Origin: Lachnospiraceae bacterium
Lineage (GTDB): Bacteria; Bacillota; Clostridia; Lachnospirales; Lachnospiraceae
Length of the DNA stretch: 5,400 nt
Direction: 5' to 3'
Assembly: GCA_003484785.1 (NCBI GenBank)
Contig: DNAD01000118.1
Coordinates: 1,301 to 6,700, forward strand
Below the pieces are notes generated by a model that saw only the letters and a program-made list of their open reading frames with translations, had not been told where the DNA came from and made no database searches. Position 1 is the stretch's first letter, and each line of letters starts with the position of its first letter. Below, piece after piece: positions 1 through 5,212 of this stretch. The translations under genes and the position numbers were made by a program.

Positions 1-29
1 ATCCGGCACAGAAAGAGAGATTTGGAGAA

Positions 30-965
30 ATGGCATATAATCTTAAGGAAGAAATGAATAAAAAGGAGCGCTTCTATGCGGGGCACAGGCTGTGCGCCGG
101 GTGCGGAGCGGGCATAGTATGCCGGGGTATGATGCGGGCAGTGAACCCTGAGGACAAGGCTGTCATCTGCAATGCCACCGGATGCCTTGAGGTGTCCTCC
201 TTCCAGTATCCCTATACTGCCTGGGATGACTCCTATATACATACCGCCTTTGAAAACGCTTCGGCTACCGCTTCGGGCGTTGAGGCGGCCTACAGGGTAA
301 TGAAGAGAAAGGGGCAGCTTAAGGAGGGCGAAAACTTCAAGATCCTTGCCATAGGCGGGGACGGCGGAACCTATGATATCGGCTTCCAGTCGCTTTCGGG
401 GGCTCTTGAGAGAGGGCACGACTTTACCTATTTCTGCTATGACAATAATGCTTACATGAATACCGGAACCCAGCGTTCCTCGGCTACCCCCAGGTTTGCC
501 TCCGCGACCACGACTCCTGCGGGAACGGAATCGGTGGGCAAAAAGCAGACCCAGAAGGATCTCACCGCGATAGTGGTGGCCCACGGCTCGCCCTATGCCG
601 CCCAGACCACCATGTTCGGCAACATGAAGGACTTTCACGAAAAGGCTCATCGCGCGATCTATACTGAGGGGCCAACCTTTGTAAATGTTCTCACTCCCTG
701 CCCCAGAGGCTGGCAGTATCCCGCAGAGGATCTGCCGGAAATATGCAGGCTCGCGATAGATACCTGCGTTTGGCCGCTTTATGAGGTGGTGGAGGGCGAA
801 TACCGTCTTACCTATGAGCCTAAGAAGAAGCTTCCGGTGGAGGAGTTTATGAAGAGGCAGGGAAGGTTTGCCCATTGCTTTAAGAGCGGGAACGAGTGGA
901 CCCTTGAGGCTGCCCAGGAGTATGTTGATAAGAAGTGGGAGGAGCTTCTTCAGAAGTGCCGGTAA
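30..965 (+). CDS. porB: PorB-type 2-oxoacid:ferredoxin oxidoreductase, beta (TPP-binding) subunit
   Basis: This is the thiamine-diphosphate subunit of a cytoplasmic pyruvate or branched-chain 2-oxoacid:ferredoxin oxidoreductase, which decarboxylates a 2-oxoacid to an acyl-CoA and passes electrons to ferredoxin. The 311-residue product has the family's order of motifs. The Cys22-x-x-Cys25-Gly pair, Cys52 in NATGCLEV and probably Cys224 in TPCPRGW are the expected [4Fe-4S] ligands. GDGGTYDIG (110-118) and DNNAYMNTG (138-146) form the TPP/Mg site, followed by the SSATP segment (150-154). The length is normal for PorB. The gamma, delta and alpha subunits are not in the window; they would be expected upstream, since porB is often last. 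The start is not certain. ATG30 gives MAYNLKE but has GGAG only 2 nt away. ATG54 overlaps the TGA of another open frame as ATGA. The porB frame is also open back to the window edge. The exact 2-oxoacid cannot be told from sequence; the family call is secure. Confidence 0.93.
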   Translation: MAYNLKEEMNKKERFYAGHRLCAGCGAGIVCRGMMRAVNPEDKAVICNATGCLEVSSFQYPYTAWDDSYIHTAFENASATASGVEAAYRVMKRKGQLKEGENFKILAIGGDGGTYDIGFQSLSGALERGHDFTYFCYDNNAYMNTGTQRSSATPRFASATTTPAGTESVGKKQTQKDLTAIVVAHGSPYAAQTTMFGNMKDFHEKAHRAIYTEGPTFVNVLTPCPRGWQYPAEDLPEICRLAIDTCVWPLYEVVEGEYRLTYEPKKKLPVEEFMKRQGRFAHCFKSGNEWTLEAAQEYVDKKWEELLQKCR

Positions 966-1012
966 ACAATGATGGGGACGCTATTTGACTTGTTCAAAAG
1001 AAAGGATACGCT

Positions 1013-1918
1013 ATGGAAGATAAACTGTTCACCAATGCTCATATTTTATCCTGGCTCAGGTATTTCTCGGATAATACCGACATCGACCTTGAGCATGTCA
1101 AGATACTGGATATAACCAGAAAAAACAAGAATCTTATCCCCACGGTGGAGGCTCACCGCTGCGTACTTGTATTTACCGAGGCCGGAAACAGGGATATCTT
1201 TTATAAGATGTGGAATACGGGACTCGGCGACTGTGAGATAATCTACAACGAAGGCTCCGACCCCAGCGGGCCGATCAAGAGGGATAAGGTATCGGCCATG
1301 ATCGACAGGGGCATAAACGCCTCCGCCGGAATGATCGTGCTAAACCCCAATGCCAGAAGTACCATAAAGTTCGGGATGGATAACAAGAAATTTGCCACGG
1401 GCTCGGTTAAATACGTGGGTTCGGAGATCCGTTCCGTCCTGCTTTCCAAGATGCAGATCGACGAGCATAAGAATCTCTGTGTGATCTCCGGGGAATCGAT
1501 AGCGGCAGAGGCTGCCATGATAAACGGTGAGGGAACGGTTATCGCGGTGGAATACAGGGAGAGCGACAGAGAGACCATGGAGGAGAACGTAAACCAGTTC
1601 GGCCTCACCAACGTCATCATAGTGGATCATGTGGGGGAGGATACCATGAAGGATCTGCCTGTCCCGGATACCACGATGTTAGTTGCCTCGGCTACCCTGG
1701 AGAAGGAGCTGGAATATCTGACGGGTATAAACCCAAACATGGATTTCGTGATCTATACCCTTGACTTCAAGGTTGCCGCTTCCATGCGTGACATCCTTGC
1801 ACGCTACAATATCACTGACGTGACCATAATCCAGATCGCGGTTTCCAGGCTTACCTCGAAAAACGTATTCGAGAATCAGCCGGCGCCCTGGATAATATCC
1901 GCAAAGAGCGGTGACTGA
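1013..1918 (+). CDS. Degenerate CbiE/CbiT-like (precorrin-6Y methyltransferase-related) protein
   Basis: A 301-residue soluble protein that resembles the CbiE-CbiT fusion of cobalamin synthesis but appears to lack its catalytic parts. Residues about 48-112 (CVLVFTEAGN, a segment ending MIVLNPNA) match my recollection of the C-terminal half of CbiE; the N-terminal half with the GDP loop is absent. Residues about 119-298 follow CbiT: GMDNKKF then VKYVGSEIRSVLLSKM, where CbiT has ITKxEVR; a Rossmann segment; FGLTNVIIV (196-204); and a C-terminal IIQIAVSRL (272-280) and PWIISAK. In place of the SAM-binding DIGxGxG motif the protein reads LCVISGE (155-161); the acidic residue after the next strand (AVE, Glu180) is kept. 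AAAGGA at 1001-1006, 6 nt before the ATG, supports the start. It lies 47 bp after porB and 2 nt before the ATP-grasp gene, with no other cobalamin gene in view. A non-enzymatic, tetrapyrrole-binding or neofunctionalised role is inference. Confidence 0.72.
   Translation: MEDKLFTNAHILSWLRYFSDNTDIDLEHVKILDITRKNKNLIPTVEAHRCVLVFTEAGNRDIFYKMWNTGLGDCEIIYNEGSDPSGPIKRDKVSAMIDRGINASAGMIVLNPNARSTIKFGMDNKKFATGSVKYVGSEIRSVLLSKMQIDEHKNLCVISGESIAAEAAMINGEGTVIAVEYRESDRETMEENVNQFGLTNVIIVDHVGEDTMKDLPVPDTTMLVASATLEKELEYLTGINPNMDFVIYTLDFKVAASMRDILARYNITDVTIIQIAVSRLTSKNVFENQPAPWIISAKSGD
1910..1914 (+). promoter_or_regulatory. Ribosome binding site supporting the TTG start of the ATP-grasp gene
   Basis: GGTGA inside the last codons of the CbiET-like gene is complementary to the 3' end of 16S rRNA (the GGTGA part of AAGGAGGTGA). 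It ends 6 nt before TTG1921. The first in-frame residues after this TTG (NGLLLYNKY) look like the first beta strand of a RimK-like N-terminal domain, so the non-ATG start is preferred. Translation is probably coupled to the upstream gene. Confidence 0.5.
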
Positions 1919-1920
1919 GA

Positions 1921-2919
1921 TTGAACGGACTGCTTCTATATAATAAATATGATTACGAAAAAAACAGACGCTTTGCCGGGCTTCTCTGTGAGAAGGGCAA
2001 AGCGTTTGATTTAAGCCTGTCTCTTTGCTTTACGGATGAGGCGGAGACGCTATCCCGGATTTTTAAGGCAGGCGATCCTTCGAAAGCCTTAGATCCCGGG
2101 AGGCAGAAGGAAGCTGCATGGCCGGAGGGCATATCCTTTGTGATAAACCGCTCAAGGAACAGCCTGCTTGCCCGCTCCTTTGAGGATAAGGGCGTAAGGG
2201 TATTCAATTCTTCGAAGGTTTCCGAAATCTTAAATGATAAGGATCTGACCAAAAGATATCTTGATATGCATCTTAAGGAGGCCTCAGCAGGAGGGCTTCC
2301 TTTTATGGAGTATGTTACCTGCGGTCCTTACAATAACGAGTGTTACGAAAAAGCCCGCTCCTTCGGATATCCTCTTGTGGCAAAGCCTGCCAACGGGCAC
2401 GGGGGGAGCTTTGTGAGGCTTATACGCAGTGAAAGGGAGCTTGAAAACTATCTTGAAGAGCTTTCTGTCTATCAAACCGACCCCGAAGGCTTTGACCCGC
2501 CGGGGGAGCCTGTCAGTAAGCTCCTTTTTGAGGCTCCGGCCTCGGAGCCCGGAAAGGACCTTCGTATCTACGTTCTGGGAGGCAGGATGATCGCTTCTGT
2601 GATGAGAAGGGGTTCTTCGGATATACGTGCTAATTTTTCCCTCGGAGGAAAAGCTTCTCTGCACGAGCTTAATGAGGAGGAGAGAAGCATTGCGGCCTCG
2701 GTGATAAAGGCTCTGCCCTCCGACCTTATCGGGATCGACCTGATTTATCATAACGGGCATCCCGTCTTTAATGAGGCGGAGGATGCCGTCGGCTGCCGTA
2801 TGCTGTATCAGACTGCGGACATTGATATTGCGGAAGAATATATGAGGTATATAGCGAGCGCCCTCAGCGTTGCGTCGAATGCTTCGGAGCGAGGGATTGA
2901 AACTTCGGGATATAAATAA
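1921..2919 (+). CDS. RimK-like ATP-grasp ligase of unknown substrate
   Basis: A 332-residue cytoplasmic ATP-grasp protein. Such enzymes use ATP to make an acyl-phosphate and join a carboxylate to an amine or thiol; the substrate here cannot be read from sequence. The N-terminal domain (1-100) starts NGLLLYNKY and ends VFNSSKVSEILNDK, the usual entry to the ATP-grasp fold. YPLVAKPANGHGGSFV (150-165) carries the ATP-binding Lys155 and a glycine-rich loop. DLRIYVLGGRMIASVMRR (213-230), followed by RANFSLGG (236-243), is the RimK-like strand pair. GIDLI (271-275) and FNEAEDAVG (283-291) form the Mg site. There the usual ExN pair reads Glu285-Ala-Glu287, a variant that I believe occurs in a clostridial subfamily. 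The start is TTG, 2 nt after the upstream stop, which implies co-translation with the CbiET-like gene. The TAA stop lies inside the terminator stem. Ligation to an amino acid, peptide or cofactor is possible; none is shown. Confidence 0.82.
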   Translation: MNGLLLYNKYDYEKNRRFAGLLCEKGKAFDLSLSLCFTDEAETLSRIFKAGDPSKALDPGRQKEAAWPEGISFVINRSRNSLLARSFEDKGVRVFNSSKVSEILNDKDLTKRYLDMHLKEASAGGLPFMEYVTCGPYNNECYEKARSFGYPLVAKPANGHGGSFVRLIRSERELENYLEELSVYQTDPEGFDPPGEPVSKLLFEAPASEPGKDLRIYVLGGRMIASVMRRGSSDIRANFSLGGKASLHELNEEERSIAASVIKALPSDLIGIDLIYHNGHPVFNEAEDAVGCRMLYQTADIDIAEEYMRYIASALSVASNASERGIETSGYK

Positions 2920-2953
2920 AAAACCGGATGCAAGCACCCGGTTTTTTATTTAT
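2912..2953. terminator. Bidirectional intrinsic terminator between the ATP-grasp gene and tRNA-Ala
   Basis: Positions 2912-2927 pair perfectly with 2938-2953: a 16-bp stem with a CCGG core at the loop end and A/T flanks, around a 10-nt loop. Reading plus, the core is followed by TTTTTTATTT. Reading minus, it is also followed by TTTTTTATTT. It can therefore end both the plus-strand operon and the convergent tRNA transcript. It contains the ATP-grasp stop codon (2917-2919), and its outermost pair reaches the last tRNA base. Confidence 0.9.
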
Positions 2954-3025
2954 GGAGCCAAAGGGGTTCGAACCCTCGACCTCAGCGTTGCGAACGCTGC
3001 GCTCTCCCAGCTGAGCTATGACCCC
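2953..3025 (-). tRNA. tRNA-Ala (anticodon CGC)
   Basis: Read on the minus strand, this 73-nt gene folds into a complete cloverleaf. The acceptor stem is GGGGTCA with TGGCTCC, including the G3-U70 wobble that marks alanine tRNAs. The D stem is GCTC/GAGC. The anticodon stem is CAGCG/CGCTG around the loop TTCGCAA, and the T arm is GAGGG-TTCGAAC-CCCTT. The anticodon CGC (2990-2992 on the plus strand) reads GCG codons. CCA is not encoded, since the next bases are TAA, so it must be added by nucleotidyltransferase. The gene stands alone, with its own promoter and a terminator touching its 3' end. Confidence 0.97.
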
Positions 3026-3035
3026 GCTGAGCGAT

Positions 3036-3064
3036 ATTATACAATATATTCTGAGATTTGTGAA
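3036..3064 (-). promoter_or_regulatory. Sigma-A promoter of tRNA-Ala
   Basis: On the minus strand the -35 element is TTCACA (3059-3064) and the -10 element is a perfect TATAAT (3036-3041), with 17 bp between them. Transcription should start near 3029-3030, a few bases before the mature tRNA 5' end at 3025. Only one base of the -35 differs from consensus, which fits a strong stable-RNA promoter. Confidence 0.85.
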
Positions 3065-3098
3065 TTGTTTTTTTGCAGTATCAGTTTTTTTCTGTTAT

Positions 3099-3125
3099 TA
3101 TTCACAGCCCAAAAGGCTGTGAATA
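3099..3125. repeat. 11-bp perfect inverted repeat between the tRNA-Ala and putP promoters
   Basis: TATTCACAGCC (3099-3109) and GGCTGTGAATA (3115-3125) are exact reverse complements around the 5-nt spacer CAAAA. Neither strand has a T run after the stem, so it is not a standard terminator. It lies about 35 bp upstream of the tRNA -35 element and 36 bp upstream of the putP -35 element, where a regulator could bind. An operator or a relic are both possible. Confidence 0.6.
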
Positions 3126-3143
3126 GTAACACGATAGTAACAC
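3123..3143. repeat. Tandem direct repeat ATAGTAACAC x2
   Basis: ATAGTAACAC occurs at 3123-3132 and again at 3134-3143, a period of 11 bp, or about one helical turn. The first copy overlaps the right arm of the inverted repeat. The second ends 18 bp before the putative putP -35 element. Helical phasing and position fit a protein-binding site for a putP regulator, but no regulator is seen here. Confidence 0.5.
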
Positions 3144-3161
3144 AACGATTTGAAAGAAGCC

Positions 3162-3190
3162 TTGAAAAACCATCTCTTATAGGATATAGT
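3162..3190 (+). promoter_or_regulatory. Putative sigma-A promoter for putP
   Basis: TTGAAA (3162-3167) and TATAGT (3185-3190) are separated by exactly 17 bp. Transcription would start near 3197. This is the best plus-strand promoter match in the gap before putP. It would give a leader of about 178 nt. Confidence 0.6.
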
Positions 3191-3374
3191 AATATATGTT
3201 GCGTTAATGTAATAAAGCACCGCAGCGGCTATGCTGATATCATTTATTGCTTTTACGGCCAAAAGGGATGTGAAAGACATACAGGTTTCATCCGGGAACG
3301 TGAACGTTTTCAGATGGACAGATGTTATTTCGGCATGGTTTTGTATCTGCGGAAAATGAAGAGGAGATGGAAAA
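3191..3374 (+). other. Long untranslated leader of putP
   Basis: No credible protein-coding signal is seen here. Local folding potential exists: GGATG at 3266-3270 can pair with CATCC at 3289-3293, and AAA with TTT just inside, leaving a small bulge. AACGT/ACGTT (3298-3309) is a small inverted repeat. CTTTT (3250-3254) can pair with AAAAG (3261-3265). I do not recognise a known riboswitch. The region ends in GAGGAG (3361-3366), the putP ribosome binding site. A shorter leader from an unseen closer promoter is possible. Confidence 0.35.
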
Positions 3375-4904
3375 ATGAGTGGCAGTACGTTAGTTTTTGT
3401 GCTTATTGCATTCGGCGTTTATCTGGTTGGAATGATCGTAATAGGCGCGCTTTACATGAAAGGAAACAACTCCTCCGAGGACTATTTCCTCGGCGGAAGA
3501 AATCTGAACGGCTTTGTAGCTGCCCTGTCCGCACAGGCTTCGGACATGAGCGGATGGCTCCTTATGGGGCTTCCCGGATCGATATACGCTCTGGGTACAG
3601 GCCAGGCCTGGATAGCGATAGGCCTTTTCATAGGAACCGTACTTAACTGGCTGTTTATTTCGGGAAGGCTCAGGAAATATACCATAAGGGCCAATAACTC
3701 CCTGACTCTGCCCGAGTACTTTGAAAACAGGTTCCACGACGAAAAAAAGACCCTGTTGTTCGTATCCTCGGTGGTCATCGTTATATTCTTCCTTGTATAC
3801 ACAGCTTCGGCGCTGGCATCGGGAGGAAAGCTCTTTAACTCCATGTTCGGCATCGATTATCACATTGCCCTTACCTTCGGGGCCGTGGTCATCCTGCTGT
3901 ATACCTTCATGGGAGGCTTTATGGCGGTATGTACCACCGACTTTATACAGGGGACGCTGATGCTCATCGCCCTCCTTGTAATCCCGATCGTTGCGTATCT
4001 CGGCCTGAACGGAAATATGGATGCCGTCCTTGCCGCCACGGGCGTTGATGCGGTCTCCTTTAAGAATATCATGCAGGAGGGCGGGCAGCCCATAAAGGCA
4101 GTATCCATAATCTCATCCCTCGCCTGGGGACTGGGATATTTCGGAATGCCTCATATCCTTGTAAGGTTTATGGCCATAAAGAACGAAGAGGAGCTTAAGA
4201 AATCCAAGACCGTGGGTATCATCTGGGTATTCCTGTCACTTCTCTTTGCCTGCTTCATCGGAGTTGTGGGAAGGGCCTATCTTGCTCCCCGGATCCTTGG
4301 AACAGAAGGAGATGTCTCGACCGAAAACGTATTTATCGAAATGATAAAAAAGATGTTTACGGAGCAGTATGCACTTCCGTTCATAGCAGGTATCTTCCTC
4401 TGCGCGATCCTTGCGGCGATAATGTCCACCGCCGATTCACAGCTTCTGGTTACCGCCTCGGCAGTAGCGGAGGATCTTTATAAGGGTATCTTTAAGAAGA
4501 ACGCAGATGAAAAAGAGGTTCTTCAGCTCAGCAGGATCACTGTTGTTGCGGTTGCGGTCTTTGCCTATGTTATCGCATGGGATCCCGACAGCTCGGTAAT
4601 GAAGCTGGTATCCGATGCCTGGGCAGGGTTTGGCGCGGCCTTCGGTCCGCTGGTGCTGCTGTCGCTCTTCTGGAGAAGAACGAACTTAAAGGGCGCGGTA
4701 GCCGGTATCGTAAGCGGAGCCCTGGTGGTCATCCTCTGGGATTATATACCGTTTGTGGCCGGAAGTACCCTTGGCACGGTCACGGGACTCTACTCCCTGC
4801 TTCCCGGTTTTGTGATCAGCTTCCTGCTCATAATCTGTGTAAGCAAGGCCACAGAAGAGCCTTCGCCTGAGATACTGCGTGAATTCGATGATGTAGCAGG
4901 CTGA
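3375..4904 (+). CDS. putP: Sodium/proline symporter PutP (SSS family)
   Basis: A 509-residue inner-membrane transporter of the sodium:solute symporter family, expected to couple Na+ entry to proline uptake. The length is usual for PutP, and about a dozen or more hydrophobic segments run through it, starting with a first helix at about 6-27. SAQASDMSGWLLMGLPG (52-68) is the family's TM2 signature, with Asp57 and Ser59 at the positions of E. coli Na+-site residues Asp55 and Ser57. CTTDFIQG (186-193) holds the counterpart of Asp187. GYFGMPHILVRFMAIK (254-269) and AAIMSTADSQLLVTASAVAEDLYK (347-370) follow; Ser351-Thr352 match the Na+ ligands Ser340-Thr341. GAGGAG 8 nt upstream fixes the start. 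It is a single gene with its own promoter, between tRNA-Ala and the S10 operon. No proline catabolic gene adjoins it, so an osmoprotective or nutritional role is open. Substrate by homology only. Confidence 0.93.
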   Translation: MSGSTLVFVLIAFGVYLVGMIVIGALYMKGNNSSEDYFLGGRNLNGFVAALSAQASDMSGWLLMGLPGSIYALGTGQAWIAIGLFIGTVLNWLFISGRLRKYTIRANNSLTLPEYFENRFHDEKKTLLFVSSVVIVIFFLVYTASALASGGKLFNSMFGIDYHIALTFGAVVILLYTFMGGFMAVCTTDFIQGTLMLIALLVIPIVAYLGLNGNMDAVLAATGVDAVSFKNIMQEGGQPIKAVSIISSLAWGLGYFGMPHILVRFMAIKNEEELKKSKTVGIIWVFLSLLFACFIGVVGRAYLAPRILGTEGDVSTENVFIEMIKKMFTEQYALPFIAGIFLCAILAAIMSTADSQLLVTASAVAEDLYKGIFKKNADEKEVLQLSRITVVAVAVFAYVIAWDPDSSVMKLVSDAWAGFGAAFGPLVLLSLFWRRTNLKGAVAGIVSGALVVILWDYIPFVAGSTLGTVTGLYSLLPGFVISFLLIICVSKATEEPSPEILREFDDVAG

Positions 4905-4928
4905 TTGTACTAAATAAAATACAATTTT
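4904..4928 (+). terminator. Weak possible terminator after putP
   Basis: ATTGTA (4904-4909) can pair with TACAAT (4920-4925) around a 10-nt A-rich loop, followed by a short T run (4926-4928). The stem is six A/T-rich pairs, so termination would be poor. It is listed because no better plus-strand terminator follows putP. Confidence 0.25.
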
Positions 4929-4929
4929 C

Positions 4930-4959
4930 AAAAAAGATTCCTTTGCAAATAAGGAATCT
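4930..4959 (-). terminator. Hairpin with a T run only on the minus strand, overlapping the rpsJ promoter
   Basis: AGATTCCTT (4935-4943) and AAGGAATCT (4951-4959) form a perfect 9-bp stem with a 7-nt loop. On the minus strand the stem is followed by six T (complement of A4930-A4935), as in an intrinsic terminator. On the plus strand it is followed by CTAATG with no T run. The rpsJ -35 element lies mainly in the loop. It may partly stop putP read-through, or block antisense transcription out of the ribosomal operon. Confidence 0.45.
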
Positions 4960-4971
4960 CTAATGTATACT
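4943..4971 (+). promoter_or_regulatory. Strong sigma-A promoter of the rpsJ (S10) operon
   Basis: TTGCAA (4943-4948) and TATACT (4966-4971) are 17 bp apart. The region upstream (4911-4935) is A/T-rich with an A6 tract, like an UP element, which suits a ribosomal protein promoter. Transcription should begin near 4978, giving a leader of about 235 nt before rpsJ. Confidence 0.75.
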
Positions 4972-4977
4972 ATCAGT

Positions 4978-5212
4978 TGCTGTGACATTGATAGCGATGA
5001 AGCGTGAGGTTGCCCGGAGGGATCCGGGGTTTTCCGTGGAGCGAATGTCAATTAATGATAACTGACGACAAAGTCACTGCTGAAACTTCGGTTTGTGAGT
5101 ACCCAGGAAACGCCCGGGTCAGTGGATAAATATCCTGACTGAAACGGGGCTTGTCCCGGGGAGGACAGTTCCGGGGTTGTTGCAGTGTCGCGCAAAGGAG
5201 GCGACTTTTTTT
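4978..5212 (+). ncRNA. Structured 5' leader of rpsJ, candidate autoregulatory RNA
   Basis: No coding potential is seen; several helices are. Domain 1 is closed by TGACATT (4983-4989) with AATGTCA (5044-5050) and contains CCCGGA/TCCGGG (5013-5018/5023-5028) capped by a GGGA (GNRA) tetraloop. Domain 2 can be closed by ACTGAC (5061-5066) with GTCAGT (5118-5123). Inside it are TCAC/GTGA (5074-5077/5095-5098) and AAAC-TTCG-GTTT (5083-5094), a stable UUCG tetraloop hairpin. GTCA/TGAC (5118-5121/5136-5139) with GGAT/ATCC (5124-5127/5132-5135) competes with the closing helix of domain 2. A third G/C-rich zone (5145-5176) has mutually exclusive pairings. In E. coli the S10 leader is controlled by ribosomal protein L4; that this leader does the same is inference by operon position only. 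Confidence 0.55.
5187..5212 (+). terminator. Attenuator-like hairpin holding the rpsJ Shine-Dalgarno in its loop
   Basis: GTCGC (5187-5191) pairs with GCGAC (5201-5205), leaving a 9-nt loop containing AAAGGAG, and is followed by seven T (5206-5212) directly before ATG5213. The stem of five mostly G-C pairs plus U7 looks like a weak intrinsic terminator. It also holds the Shine-Dalgarno AAAGGAGG (5194-5201), which is an unusually long 11 nt from the start. Folding would shorten the effective spacing or hide part of the site. The T run could be a plain spacer. Confidence 0.45.

Noticed and set aside
969..1115. A short overlapping frame beginning MMGTLFDLFKRKD in the porB to CbiET-like gap
   Set aside because: It has no proper ribosome site and runs out of frame into the next gene.
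2284..2937. A 217-codon minus-strand open frame
   Set aside because: It lies opposite the ATP-grasp gene, whose frame carries recognisable family motifs. No ribosome site or family resemblance was seen.
3098..3280. A 60-codon minus-strand frame between tRNA-Ala and putP, considered as an integrase remnant
   Set aside because: No integrase motif is present, the translation is low-complexity aromatic and Ile-rich, and it covers the repeats and promoter. The nearby tRNA also shows no duplicated 3' end as an attachment site would.
3367..3378. Mini-ORF ATG-GAA-AAA-TGA overlapping the putP start, as a possible regulatory upstream ORF
   Set aside because: Its ATG directly follows GAGGAG with no spacing, so initiation there is unlikely; it is probably chance.
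2870..3646. A 258-codon plus-strand open frame running across the terminator, the tRNA and the putP leader
   Set aside because: Its early part (KGVRTLDLSVANAALSQLSYDPA) is the antisense of the tRNA-Ala gene, a well-known source of false proteins. It then runs out of frame through the putP start.
3390..3863. Minus-strand frames opposite the start of putP
   Set aside because: They are mirror frames of a transporter with clear TM2 and Na+-site motifs; their own translations show no domain.
4686..5051. A 121-codon minus-strand frame covering the putP end and the rpsJ leader
   Set aside because: It crosses a promoter and structured leader, and its translation has no domain character.
4978..5212. 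Known riboswitch or CRISPR in the rpsJ leader
   Set aside because: I recognise no ligand-binding core of a known riboswitch class, and the two similar motifs are too few and too diverged for an array.
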